DNA of 64,000 nt from an uncultured Erysipelotrichaceae bacterium (GCA_900314905.1 OMXA01000002.1:1-64000), one strand, 5' to 3'; shown: positions 1-8,242, numbered from the stretch's first letter. The notes: generated by a model from the letters alone, not told the origin. Program-made: numbers and translations.

Positions 1-690
1 AGGAGATATTCCTCCATAACTTCGGCGCCGCAGGTCACCAGCTTGGCCCCCTCTTTCAGGAGCGCCAGGGTTCCGGCGGCGTTTTCCGCATCAACATTGC
101 CGGGGATGGCAAAAATGTCCTTCCCCTGGTCGATGGCGTCATTCACAAAGAGGCGGGTTCCGCTTTTTTCCGGAGCCTCCACCACCACGACGCCGTCCGA
201 GAGTCCGGCCGCAATGCGGTTCCGTTCCCGGAAGAAGTGTCTGCTGCACTCCTTTCCCGGAGGATACTCGCTGACGAGAGCCCCCGAACGAAGAAGCTCT
301 CGGGCAATCTCGAGGCGGCACTGCTCATGCGGGGTTCCCAGGACGCCGACGCAGGGCCGGCCGGAACGAAGCGCGCCCCTGGCTGCCGCCTCATCCACGC
401 CGGAGGTCAGCAGGCTCACCACCGTGCCGCCGCAGCGCGAGATCTCATACGCCAGGCGCGCTCCCATCTTAACCCCGTAAGGGCTGGCTTTCCGCGTTCC
501 GATCACCGAGATCACGGGGATCAGATCCAGCGGAGGAAGCACCCCCTTCACATACAGGGCGGCCGGCGGCACCGCGATCTGGCGAAGCCGCTCCGGAAAT
601 TCCGGCGCATCGTAGGGGAGAACCGCGATCTCCTGTTCCTCACATTGCGCCAGAACCTCGTCCGCTTCTGTCATGGAACGCGCTTCCAGA
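1..690 (-). pseudogene. dprA: DprA/Smf DNA-processing protein fragment (foreign copy)
   Basis: The reverse strand is open from about 690 to the window edge and encodes a DprA Rossmann domain. Readable blocks, in protein order, are SVIGTRKASPYGVKMGARL, SGVDEAAARGALRSG, LVSEYPPGKE, RERNRIAAGLSDGVVVVEAP and PGNVDAENAAGTLALLKEGA. DprA binds single-stranded DNA and loads RecA during transformation. The C-terminus runs off the window and the N-terminus is lost at the join near 666-705. The fragment is clearly more G+C-rich than the rest, and a second, native dprA lies at 12643-13437, so this copy probably comes from another genome (chimeric contig) or a recent transfer. The family call is firm; the origin is inferred. 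Confidence 0.85.
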
Positions 691-705
691 AGCTTCAGAA
701 GCTGA
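666..705. other. Abrupt junction between unrelated sequences
   Basis: Left of this interval the minus strand encodes DprA; right of it the plus strand encodes a histidine kinase sensor region (KFSPENSNSRYQIF). DprA similarity is readable down to about 665 and kinase-like sequence from about 700. The join holds short AAGCTTCAGAAGCT-like microhomology. G+C drops across it. I infer a recombination or misassembly breakpoint. Confidence 0.7.
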
Positions 706-2324
706 ATGAGAAATTCTCTCCTGAGAATTCCAACTCCCGCTATCAGATCTTCACTGCAGACGGAAAACTGTTTGGAAACAACTGCCGGCAGGACGAGACG
801 TATGGAATCACGCAGAAGTTCCAGATCGCCTACAAGGATGGAAGTGCCTATATTACGGATGATCCTGATGAGGTGATCCTGACGGTAGCGATTGCCGTGA
901 TCGATCCGATCACGGTAAATGACCGCTATATGCCAAGCTATTCGGAATTCCGGAAACTATCGCAGCCTCTGTTTCAGGGCTGGGTATCCGTGCGGATGAT
1001 GGAAGGGATCGCAGGCGTTCTGATCCTCGCACTGCTGTTCTATGAATGCTCTGCTGCAGGCCATCAGAGAGGAACAGAAGGGATCACGCTTCTGTGGCCG
1101 GATCGGATTCCGTATGAATTTGTCTTGCTGGCGCTGGTGCTTCTGCTTCGCTGGTGGGATGGAAGAGACATCACTCCGGTGAGGGCAGGGATATTCGGAA
1201 TCTGCTTCTCGATCTTCGTGATCACGACTGCCTCACGGGTCAAGGCGAATTCCTTTTTCTCAGGCACTCTGCTTTCCCGCCTGATTCATCTGCTGCAGAT
1301 CGGGAATACGGGTCTGAACATCCTGGCAATGATGTGCCTGCTGATGGAGTATGCACAGACCTTCTATATGAGAGATCTGTTCGGCACCGAAGGGGTGCTG
1401 CTGATGATTGCGGCAGATGCGATTCTGACTTATGTTCTGCTGATGATGCTCTATGGAAACAAGGTGATTGCAGATGCCGCAGGACATCTGGCTGCGGGCG
1501 ATATGGAATACCGCATCCATGATGCTCAGAAAAAGAACCTGCTCGGTTCCTTGCATCAGCAGGCAGAAGCCCTGAATTCAATCGGAGATGGCATGAAGAT
1601 TGCGGTCCGGGATCAGATGAAGGCAGAACGCATGCAGGCAGCGCTGATCACCAACGTGAGTCATGACCTGAAGACGCCGCTTACCTCGATCATCAGCTAT
1701 ACCGATCTTCTGCAGAAAGACCATACTCCGGAGCAGGAGAAAGATTATCTGGATGCACTCAGCCGCCAGTCTGCCCGCCTGAAGCGGCTCTGCGAAGATA
1801 TCGTCGAAGCAAGCAAGGCTTCTTCGGGAATGATCGAAGCGGACCTTCGCGAGGTCTCTTTGAAAGAGCTGGCGGAGCAGGCGGCTGCCGAGTATCAGGA
1901 AAAGCTTCAGAAAGCAGAGATCGCTCTGATCATGGATCTGAAGCCGGAGAATCCGATCATCCGGGCAGATGGCAGGCTGCTCTGGCGGGTGCTCTCCAAC
2001 TTATTGAGCAATGTGGTAAAGTATGCTCAGCCAGGCACCAGGGCCTACTTCTCATCGCGGGAAGAAGAGCCAGGAAAGATCACGATCTCGCTGAAGAATA
2101 CAAGCAGGGAGCAGCTGAATATAGAACCCGAAGAACTGATGGAGCGCTTTGTGAGAGGGGATAATTCCCGCCATTCCGAAGGCTCCGGGCTGGGGCTGAG
2201 CATTGCCCGTTCCCTGACGGAGACGATGGGCGGAACCTTCCGCCTCGGGATCCAGGGAGATCTGTTTGAAGCGGTGATCACGCTGCCGGAAGCAGAAAGG
2301 AAACAGGATGAACCGCAAGCGTAA
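690..2324 (+). CDS. Membrane sensor histidine kinase, 5'-truncated
   Basis: Two-component sensor kinase that would phosphorylate a response regulator, which is not in the window. The visible part starts inside the extracellular sensor region, followed by several hydrophobic membrane segments (about 990-1460), a HAMP-like linker (about 1470-1620), the H-box NVSHDLKTPLTS with phospho-accepting His codon 1662-1664, an N-box LSNLLSNVVKYA (about 1990-2025) and the G-box GSGLGLSIAR (about 2181-2210). The frame stays open leftwards into antisense dprA only by chance, so a start near 237 is not real. The true start and any partner regulator were lost at the junction. Confidence 0.85.
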   Translation, partial: KLQKLNEKFSPENSNSRYQIFTADGKLFGNNCRQDETYGITQKFQIAYKDGSAYITDDPDEVILTVAIAVIDPITVNDRYMPSYSEFRKLSQPLFQGWVSVRMMEGIAGVLILALLFYECSAAGHQRGTEGITLLWPDRIPYEFVLLALVLLLRWWDGRDITPVRAGIFGICFSIFVITTASRVKANSFFSGTLLSRLIHLLQIGNTGLNILAMMCLLMEYAQTFYMRDLFGTEGVLLMIAADAILTYVLLMMLYGNKVIADAAGHLAAGDMEYRIHDAQKKNLLGSLHQQAEALNSIGDGMKIAVRDQMKAERMQAALITNVSHDLKTPLTSIISYTDLLQKDHTPEQEKDYLDALSRQSARLKRLCEDIVEASKASSGMIEADLREVSLKELAEQAAAEYQEKLQKAEIALIMDLKPENPIIRADGRLLWRVLSNLLSNVVKYAQPGTRAYFSSREEEPGKITISLKNTSREQLNIEPEELMERFVRGDNSRHSEGSGLGLSIARSLTETMGGTFRLGIQGDLFEAVITLPEAERKQDEPQA

Positions 2325-2466
2325 GTATTATTTCGGAAAACGGAGGCCGGTGCAGAAGCCGGCGGAATCGCTGAGCATTGAGGAGAAGAGAAAGATTCTG
2401 AAAGAGTCTTTGCTCTATCGCAGGCCGCTGCAGCCGAAGCTTCATAAAGAACCAGGAAAAAGATAG
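2308..2466 (+). CDS. Small basic protein of unknown function (52 aa)
   Basis: ATG at 2308 lies inside the end of the kinase gene, 17 bases before its stop, preceded by AGGAAACAGG, which can act as a ribosome-binding site. The 52-residue product begins MNRKRKYYFGKRRP, is strongly basic and lacks a membrane segment or known domain. It ends directly before a strong terminator, which suggests it closes the kinase operon. I do not recognise a family. Position and Shine-Dalgarno support it, but a chance frame is possible. Confidence 0.45.
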   Translation: MNRKRKYYFGKRRPVQKPAESLSIEEKRKILKESLLYRRPLQPKLHKEPGKR

Positions 2467-2474
2467 CAGCCCGA

Positions 2475-2507
2475 AGCACTGTACTTGTTTATGTACAGTG
2501 CTTTTTC
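2475..2507 (+). terminator. Rho-independent terminator
   Basis: Perfect 10-bp stem AGCACTGTAC / GTACAGTGCT (2475-2484 with 2493-2502), 8-base loop, then TTTTT. It ends the kinase transcript. Confidence 0.9.
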
Positions 2508-2542
2508 TTCCTTCTTTCATAATAAGGGCATGGAGGTAAGAG

Positions 2543-2746
2543 ATGAGTATGATCGGAAATCAGGGACTTGAAGCGCTGAGCCCGGAACAGTGTTTTGTGC
2601 TGCTGAAGGAATGGGAGAATCACCAGAGTGCGGCAGAGACAGCCGCCATGCTGGGGGTTACAAGAAGCCAGGCAATGAGATGTCTGCAGGAGATGAATCA
2701 GATTCTGGAAGGAGGAAGGAAACATGCTGACGCGTACCGGTCATGA
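2543..2746 (+). CDS. Small helix-turn-helix-like protein (67 aa)
   Basis: The ATG follows a GGAGG-type site (ATGGAGGTAAGAG). The predicted protein is mostly helical, with an HTH-like stretch (AAMLGVTRSQAMRCL, about residues 34-48), suggesting DNA binding. It overlaps the next frame by 23 bases, so the two are probably translated together. I do not recognise a named family. Its own start, ribosome-binding site and position after a terminator support a real gene; the function is inference. Confidence 0.6.
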   Translation: MSMIGNQGLEALSPEQCFVLLKEWENHQSAAETAAMLGVTRSQAMRCLQEMNQILEGGRKHADAYRS

Positions 2747-2990
2747 ACCGATCCGGCAGGATCAGGAAGAAGCCGCAAGAGCACTGAAGGCGGCGGATCA
2801 GGAACTGCGTGAGCATGGGAAGCTCAGTTTCACGGAAGCAGAGCTTCTCAAGGCCTGCTGGGCCCAGAAGAACAGCATCGATTCTGCAGCTATGAAGCTT
2901 GGCATGAGGAGAGAAACTGTACAGATGTGGTACTACCGGTTTGCAATGGCAGAAGTGCGTCAGGCAATCCGGGAATGCCATGCAAGCTGA
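2724..2990 (+). CDS. Small helix-turn-helix-like protein (88 aa)
   Basis: Starts inside the preceding small gene with GGAAGGAAAC before the ATG. The C-terminal half (AAMKLGMRRETVQMWYYRF) looks like a helix-turn-helix with a recognition helix; the N-terminal half is acidic and helical. The pair 2543-2990 has the look of a two-component DNA-binding unit or regulator of the following nucleoside gene, but nothing ties it to a known system. Function unknown. Confidence 0.6.
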   Translation: MLTRTGHEPIRQDQEEAARALKAADQELREHGKLSFTEAELLKACWAQKNSIDSAAMKLGMRRETVQMWYYRFAMAEVRQAIRECHAS

Positions 2991-2994
2991 AAAC

Positions 2995-3008
2995 GGTAAG
3001 CGCTTGCA
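2995..3008 (+). promoter_or_regulatory. Candidate cre (CcpA) site upstream of pdp
   Basis: GGTAAGCGCTTGCA matches the 14-base catabolite-responsive element consensus TGWAARCGYTWNCW with one mismatch at the first base. It lies 119 bases before the nucleoside phosphorylase start, which fits carbon catabolite control of nucleoside use. A second cre-like site precedes the nucleoside importer at 32034. Confidence 0.5.
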
Positions 3009-3126
3009 ATGAAAATCCGGAAAGCCGATAATAGAAGAACACAGAGGGTTTCCGGATAATCATGGATCGGGTTCATGCATGGTTTTTCGGATCGCCCCGG
3101 AAGAATGACAGGAGTGAAGAAAGAAC

Positions 3127-4449
3127 ATGCGTTTTGTGGATTCGATTGAAAAGAAGGAAGATGGCGGAAAGCTCACGGGAGAAGAAATCCAGTCCATGGT
3201 GACAGGATATGTGGATGGCTCGATTCCGGATTATCAGATGTCTGCCATGATGATGGCAATTCTTCTGAAAGGGATGGATGCGGAAGAAGCCACCGAACTG
3301 ACGATGGCGATGATGCATTCGGGCGATGTCGTGGATCTCAGTGATCTGCCCGGGGTGAAGCTGGACAAGCACAGCACCGGCGGAGTGGGCGATACGACGA
3401 CGCTCGTCGTGGCACCGCTGGTGGCAGCCTGCGGCGGAACGGTTGCCAAGATGAGCGGCCGGGGACTTGGCCATACGGGCGGAACTCTGGATAAGCTGGA
3501 GTCGGTTCCGGGCACGTGCATTGAACAGCCGATGGATCGGTTCAAGGAAATCGTCCGGCAGAATGGAGTCTGCGTCATCGGCCAGTCCGGAAATCTCGTG
3601 CCTGCTGACAAGAAGATGTATGCCCTGCGGGATGTGACGGCAACGGTCCGTTCAATTCCGCTGATTGCGTCTTCGATCATGTCCAAGAAGCTGGCAGCTG
3701 GTGCGGATGCGATCGTGCTGGATGTGAAGACCGGCAGCGGTGCTTTCATGCGCACGAAGGAAGAAGCCTTTGAGCTTGCCAAGCTCATGACGAATATCGG
3801 CAAGCTGGCCGGAAGAGAAGTCAGAGCGGTGGTCACGGATATGAACCAGCCGCTGGGCATGGCCGTAGGCAATGCCCTTGAAGTTCAGGAAGCAGTGGAA
3901 CTGCTCAGCGGAATGATTCCGGAAACGGATCCGCTCTATGAAGTATGCATGCTGCTGGGCAGCCAGATGCTGCAGATGGGAAAGCTTGCTGCGGATGACC
4001 AGGAAGCCAGAGCAATGCTGAAGGCTCATATCGCAGATGGAAGCGGTCTGGCTAAGCTGCAGAATATGTTCCGCCTGCTTGGCGGAGATGCTTCGTATGT
4101 CACTGCCGAAGGCATGAAGAAGCTTACTGCAGTGAAGCGGAAGATCGATGTCTGTGCAGAAAGCGATGGCTATGTGTCCTCGATGGCAGCGGAGCAGATC
4201 GGTACTGCCGCACAGCTGCTTGGGGCTGGCCGGGCTAAGAAAGAGGATCAGGTTGATCCGGCTGTGGGGCTGGTCATGAAGGTGCGCTGCGGCAGAAAGG
4301 TGCAGAAGGGCGATCCGCTCTGCACGCTGTATGTCAATGAGGAAAAGAACCTGGAGGATGCGATCAGTCTTCTGAAGCATGCCATTCACATCACTCCGGA
4401 GCTTGGCGAAGTAGAGCCGATGGTCTATGGTCTGGTGACTGCTGACTGA
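3127..4449 (+). CDS. pdp: Pyrimidine-nucleoside phosphorylase
   Basis: Cleaves thymidine, uridine or deoxyuridine with phosphate to base plus (deoxy)ribose-1-phosphate in the cytoplasm, feeding pentose into central metabolism. At 440 aa it has the usual family length. Diagnostic blocks are the phosphate-binding KHSTGGVGD (81-89) and the signature SGRGLGHTGGTLDKLES (110-126), followed by the glycine-rich catalytic domain and a C-terminal domain. The start follows ACAGGAGTGAAG. It appears monocistronic between a cre-like site and a terminator. Choice of pdp over deoA rests on Bacillota context and is inference. Confidence 0.95.
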   Translation: MRFVDSIEKKEDGGKLTGEEIQSMVTGYVDGSIPDYQMSAMMMAILLKGMDAEEATELTMAMMHSGDVVDLSDLPGVKLDKHSTGGVGDTTTLVVAPLVAACGGTVAKMSGRGLGHTGGTLDKLESVPGTCIEQPMDRFKEIVRQNGVCVIGQSGNLVPADKKMYALRDVTATVRSIPLIASSIMSKKLAAGADAIVLDVKTGSGAFMRTKEEAFELAKLMTNIGKLAGREVRAVVTDMNQPLGMAVGNALEVQEAVELLSGMIPETDPLYEVCMLLGSQMLQMGKLAADDQEARAMLKAHIADGSGLAKLQNMFRLLGGDASYVTAEGMKKLTAVKRKIDVCAESDGYVSSMAAEQIGTAAQLLGAGRAKKEDQVDPAVGLVMKVRCGRKVQKGDPLCTLYVNEEKNLEDAISLLKHAIHITPELGEVEPMVYGLVTAD

Positions 4450-4457
4450 TCGGACCG

Positions 4458-4494
4458 GCGTCTGTCCATAAGGGATGGACGCTTTTTCTTTTTT
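4458..4494 (+). terminator. Rho-independent terminator after pdp
   Basis: GCGTCTGTCC pairs with GGATGGACGC (two G-U pairs) around a short loop, then a long T-rich run (CTTTTTCTTTTTT). Confidence 0.85.
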
Positions 4495-4521
4495 CCTTGG
4501 TCTTCTTCCCGGTTCATTAAA

Positions 4522-4530
4522 TGGTATGAT
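4522..4530 (+). promoter_or_regulatory. Extended -10 promoter element
   Basis: TGGTATGAT is an extended -10 (TGN plus TATGAT at 4525-4530) lying 26 bases before the ATG of the TPR-GGDEF gene. No convincing -35 is visible. Confidence 0.5.
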
Positions 4531-4556
4531 GAAACATACATCAAGGGAGGCAGACC

Positions 4557-6182
4557 ATGCGAAGCGACATGTACGATCAGGAAACGATGAATCTGATTCA
4601 CGAACTGAGAACTTCTGCATCTCCTTCTGAGAAAGATGCAGATCGGCTGCTGCAGATCGGCCGCAGCATGCAGGAGGAGCATCTGCTCGGAATCGCCTTC
4701 TATTACAAGGCGAGAATTCATTTCCAGAAATCCCTCAAAATGGATGAGACACTCTCGGAACTGATGGAATCCGTGGCGCATGCCGAGGCGGCACATGATT
4801 ATGATACGCTGACTGCGGCCTACACGCTGCTTGGCATCGTCTCGGATATTCACTGCAATTATCCGCTTGCGGCGGCTTATTTCATCCAGGCCAGGGGGTA
4901 TTGCGCAAAGACAGAGGTGAGTCAGCGCTATCTGGCAGTTTCGGCTGCCAATATCGCTCATATCTTCTATGAGGTTCATGAATATCAGAAAGCCGGCTTC
5001 TATAACGGAATTGCCTTAGAAAAGTTTTCCCGGATGCCGGATGATGCTCAGCGATCGCAGGACCTTGCGTCCTACCATGTGGTTGCAGCATCTCTGGCTC
5101 TGGAGATGGGACCGGATATCGGAAAAGCAGAAGCAGAATGCGCCGCTGCAGAAGCCTTCCGGGGCAGGGAAGGCTGGGATGAGATCAGTGAACTCGATGT
5201 GCTGATCACGAAGATCCGGATTGCCGGAGCGAAGAATGATCGTTCCGAAGTGCTTTCATTGTTTCAGGAATTTCTGCCGAAGCAGAAGCAGTTTCCGATC
5301 ACGGGGGATTCCATTGACAATCTGCTGTTTCTGGCTTCGCTTCTGATCCGTCTGCAGGAAACAGATGCCTGCAGAGAGCTGTTTGACTATATTGATGCGA
5401 GTCTGAATACGGAAATACCAGGGGTTCTCATGAAGTTCTATGACCTGAAAATGCAGCTGGCGAAGGAGCTGGGGGATCAGACAGAGGAATCCCGGGTTGC
5501 CTTGAACTACTATGAGGCAAGCTGCCGCAAGCTTCAGGAAGAAGATCGGGCAGCGGTGATTGCCGTAGAAGGTTCGCTTTCCGGGGCAAAGCTTGCCGAG
5601 GAGAATGTACGTCTCCTGAAAGAAGCAGAAGCAGATGCTCTGACCGGACTGGCCAATCGCTATGCGCTGAACCGGCATGCAGAGGAAGTCTATGAGAGCT
5701 GCTACCGGAAACAGCAGAATCTCGGAATTGAGATTCTGGATGTGGACTACTTCAAGGAATACAACGACTCCTACGGTCATCCGAAAGGGGATGCCTGCCT
5801 GCAGGCGGCAGCGGAAGTGCTGAAGCAGCTTGCTGCCGAAGACCCGCGCATGTATCCGGCAAGATACGGCGGCGACGAGATGATTGTTGTGTACGAGAAT
5901 ATGACCCGGGAAGAAATGGAAGAAAAGCTGAAACGCATTTCAGATATGATCCGAAAACTGAAGATTCCGCATGAGCGATCGCAGGTTTCTGGGTATGTAA
6001 CCGTGTCTCAGGGTCTGTACTTCCATGAGCCCCAGCCTGAGAATCGTCTCTGGGATTACACCTCCGGCGCAGATTATGCGCTTTATTACGTCAAGAATCA
6101 CCATAAGGGAAGCTGGTTTCTCACGCAGCATACCATCCGGAAAGGAATCGCTCCGGATGGCGTGAAGGGCTGGGAAGACTAG
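4557..6182 (+). CDS. TPR-containing diguanylate cyclase (GGDEF)
   Basis: Soluble 541-aa protein. An N-terminal helical region of tetratricopeptide-like repeats (about 1-340) presumably senses a protein partner. The C-terminal GGDEF domain begins at DALTGLANR (about 360), has DVDYFKEYNDSYGHPKGD for metal and GTP binding, and the active loop RYGGDEM (about 436-442). The last residue is Met instead of Phe/Leu, a mild variant; the catalytic GGDE is intact. No RxxD inhibitory site is seen just upstream of the loop. Start chosen at GGGAGGCAGACC-ATG. Probable role: c-di-GMP synthesis. Confidence 0.9.
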   Translation: MRSDMYDQETMNLIHELRTSASPSEKDADRLLQIGRSMQEEHLLGIAFYYKARIHFQKSLKMDETLSELMESVAHAEAAHDYDTLTAAYTLLGIVSDIHCNYPLAAAYFIQARGYCAKTEVSQRYLAVSAANIAHIFYEVHEYQKAGFYNGIALEKFSRMPDDAQRSQDLASYHVVAASLALEMGPDIGKAEAECAAAEAFRGREGWDEISELDVLITKIRIAGAKNDRSEVLSLFQEFLPKQKQFPITGDSIDNLLFLASLLIRLQETDACRELFDYIDASLNTEIPGVLMKFYDLKMQLAKELGDQTEESRVALNYYEASCRKLQEEDRAAVIAVEGSLSGAKLAEENVRLLKEAEADALTGLANRYALNRHAEEVYESCYRKQQNLGIEILDVDYFKEYNDSYGHPKGDACLQAAAEVLKQLAAEDPRMYPARYGGDEMIVVYENMTREEMEEKLKRISDMIRKLKIPHERSQVSGYVTVSQGLYFHEPQPENRLWDYTSGADYALYYVKNHHKGSWFLTQHTIRKGIAPDGVKGWED

Positions 6183-6183
6183 C

Positions 6184-6396
6184 ATGCTGAATATCATCGG
6201 CGTGATTCTGATCCTCGTGCAGTTTCTGATGGATGGCATCAGCCTTGCCCATGGCGGCAGAGTATTTGCAGAAGGAAGCGACCTTCTGAAGTGGTATGCG
6301 CCCGGACTTTCCGGGGTGGTTCTCCTGCTGATTTTCCAGGCAGTTCAGAATCACCGCGTCCGGGCGGCAGAACAGAAAGCAGAGCACAGATTATGA
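6184..6396 (+). CDS. Small membrane protein of unknown function (70 aa)
   Basis: Starts one base after the stop of the GGDEF gene and overlaps the next start by ATGA coupling, so it belongs to one operon. Two hydrophobic segments (about 3-20 and 40-55) and a basic C-terminal tail suggest a two-pass membrane protein. I recognise no family. Tight spacing and coding potential support reality. Confidence 0.65.
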   Translation: MLNIIGVILILVQFLMDGISLAHGGRVFAEGSDLLKWYAPGLSGVVLLLIFQAVQNHRVRAAEQKAEHRL

Positions 6397-7085
6397 CAGA
6401 AATCCGGATATTATGCGGAATTGAAGGGGCGAAACAGGCAGAAGGAACCGCGGTGATCATCGATGTGTTCCGGGCTTTCACGCTGGAAGCGTATCTGTAT
6501 GCGGCTGATGCTGAAGCCATCTATGCGGTTGCCTCGGTAGAAGAAGCCCTGGCCTGGAAGCAGAAAGATCCTTCGGTGCTGCTGTGCGGAGAACGGGATG
6601 GAAAGATCTCCCCGGGCTTTGATTTCGGCAATTCTCCTGGAGCCATCGCTGGAAAATCGTTTGCAGGGAAGACGATCATCCATACGACGACCAATGGTGT
6701 CCAGGGTATTGCTTCTGCTCAGGCAGCCTCGGAAGTGCTGACCGGCTCACTGGTCAATGCCAGGGCGACCGCAGATTTCATCCGCCGGCAGAATCCCCGG
6801 CTGGTGAGCCTGGTATGCATGGGATGGAAGGGCAGACAGACCGAAGAAGATCAGCTATGTGCGGACTATCTGAAAGCTCTGATGGAAGGAACGTCTTTTC
6901 CGGAACTGGAAGAACGTGCCCTTGCCCTGAAAGAACAGGAAGGGAAGAAATTCTTCGACCCTGCTCAGCAGGAAGTATTCCCGGAAGCAGATTTCTGGAT
7001 GTGCATCCGGCATGATCTTTTTCCATTTGCCATCCGGGCAGAGAAAGAAGGAACCTGCTATCATAATCGGAAGCTGGAGGTCTGA
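6393..7085 (+). CDS. 2-phosphosulfolactate phosphatase-family protein (ComB-like)
   Basis: Member of the ComB family, Mg-dependent phosphatases that remove phosphate from 2-phosphosulfolactate in methanogen coenzyme M synthesis and occur sporadically in bacteria. Family blocks are IDVFRAFT (23-30) and HTTTNGVQGI (97-106), both in the usual positions, and the 230-aa length fits. Start at ATG 6393 because it overlaps the previous stop (ATGA); the frame opens earlier at 6291, inside the small membrane protein gene. No other sulfolactate gene is present, so the substrate here is unknown. It is directly followed by a HAD phosphatase. Confidence 0.8.
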   Translation: MTEIRILCGIEGAKQAEGTAVIIDVFRAFTLEAYLYAADAEAIYAVASVEEALAWKQKDPSVLLCGERDGKISPGFDFGNSPGAIAGKSFAGKTIIHTTTNGVQGIASAQAASEVLTGSLVNARATADFIRRQNPRLVSLVCMGWKGRQTEEDQLCADYLKALMEGTSFPELEERALALKEQEGKKFFDPAQQEVFPEADFWMCIRHDLFPFAIRAEKEGTCYHNRKLEV

Positions 7086-7859
7086 ATGCACAGAAAATAT
7101 TTCTTCTTTGATATTGACGGGACTCTGACAGACGATGCGACGCATAAGATCGTGCCGAGCGCGGAGCGCACGCTGCATGCCCTGGAAAGAAATGGACATT
7201 TTGTCTCCATTGCGACGGGAAGAGCGCATTATAAAGCCCAGGGGTTCGCGGATGCGATCGGGATCCGGAACCTGGTATGCAATGGCGGCGAATGTCTGGT
7301 TCTGAATGGAAAAGTCATTGAGAACCGGCCGCTGGATCATGAGATCGCGCTGTTTCTGATCCGTCATGCCGAAGCGGCAGGTCTTGGCTATCTGCTGATG
7401 TGCGATGACAGCGACCGGGTGTTCATGAAGGATACCCGTTTTCTCGAGCAGGCAGGAAGACGGACGGAACTGACGACGTATGTGCTGGATCCGGATCTTG
7501 ATCCAGAACAGATTCCGTCCATCTTCAAAGTCTATATCGCGATGCGGGAAGATCAGGAAGCAGCGAATCCATGGATCATGAAGCAGGGACATCTGCGCAT
7601 GGGCCCCGGGTATCTGAATTTCCAGCATGATGCCAAGAAAGACGGCATTCTGAGAATGCTGAAAGCAGTCGGCGGAAACGAAGCGGATGTCGTCGTCTTC
7701 GGCGATGCTGTGAATGACCTCGTGATGTTCGATCCGCGCTGGACGAGCATTGCCATGGGGAATGGCATGAGGGAACTGAAAGAGAAAGCCGACTATGTGA
7801 CGGCAGCGAATACGGATGATGGCATTGAGAAAGCATGCAGGAGGTTCGGATGGATCTGA
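7086..7859 (+). CDS. Cof-type HAD phosphatase
   Basis: Starts on the base after the ComB-like stop. Haloacid dehalogenase motif I is DIDGTLTDD (9-17), with nucleophile Asp9 and acid/base Asp11; motif II is SIATGRAHY (near 40), and motif IV FGDAVNDLVMF lies near 200. The long cap between motifs II and III marks the Cof/IIB group, which dephosphorylates sugar phosphates, phosphorylated cofactors or flavin precursors. Length 257 aa is normal. The substrate cannot be told from sequence; the operon suggests joint phosphatase work with its neighbour. Confidence 0.9.
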   Translation: MHRKYFFFDIDGTLTDDATHKIVPSAERTLHALERNGHFVSIATGRAHYKAQGFADAIGIRNLVCNGGECLVLNGKVIENRPLDHEIALFLIRHAEAAGLGYLLMCDDSDRVFMKDTRFLEQAGRRTELTTYVLDPDLDPEQIPSIFKVYIAMREDQEAANPWIMKQGHLRMGPGYLNFQHDAKKDGILRMLKAVGGNEADVVVFGDAVNDLVMFDPRWTSIAMGNGMRELKEKADYVTAANTDDGIEKACRRFGWI

Positions 7860-8242
7860 AAAAGACTGCGAGATGGGAAGCAGCGGTTTTCTTCGTGATG
7901 ATGCTGGTTTCTTCCTGGTCTGAGGCGACGGTTTCTTCAGGAGCTTTTTATGTCTTCGCGCTGATTGCAGCAGGGATTTCATTTCTGGTTTACTTTGCCG
8001 GCATGCATTTTCTGAGGAGGCTTCACGAGAAGGGGACCGGATGGAAACTGGTCCTTTCCGGCGGTCTTGCCGGAGCGCTTGCGGGTCTTCTGATGGCGGC
8101 GGTGTCAGGAAGTCTTGCTGCAGCAGGGGCCTTGATGATGGTGATGTTTCTAAGCGGAATGCTGTTCGGCTTTCTGTACTGGATCGTGAATCTGCAGATT
8201 CTGAAGTATCTGGAGTCCTCGGGGACTTCCTGGAAGGAATGA
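7850..8242 (+). CDS. Polytopic membrane protein of unknown function (130 aa)
   Basis: ATG 7850 is chosen because AGGAGG (7839-7844) sits five bases ahead, inside the end of the HAD gene; a start at 7835 has no such site. Four hydrophobic segments cover most of the protein, with a glycine/alanine-rich stretch GGLAGALAGLLMAA in the third. It resembles small four-helix membrane proteins of unknown role. Coupled to the phosphatase genes upstream. Confidence 0.75.
   Translation: MDLKKTARWEAAVFFVMMLVSSWSEATVSSGAFYVFALIAAGISFLVYFAGMHFLRRLHEKGTGWKLVLSGGLAGALAGLLMAAVSGSLAAAGALMMVMFLSGMLFGFLYWIVNLQILKYLESSGTSWKE

Noticed and set aside
237-2324. One 695-codon gene spanning the left junction
   Set aside because: The first 150 codons are antisense to a clear dprA fragment and resemble nothing; only the part after about 690 is kinase.
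3652-4620. 322-codon minus-strand frame opposite pdp
   Set aside because: Composed of shadow codons of pdp; it crosses the pdp terminator and the next promoter.
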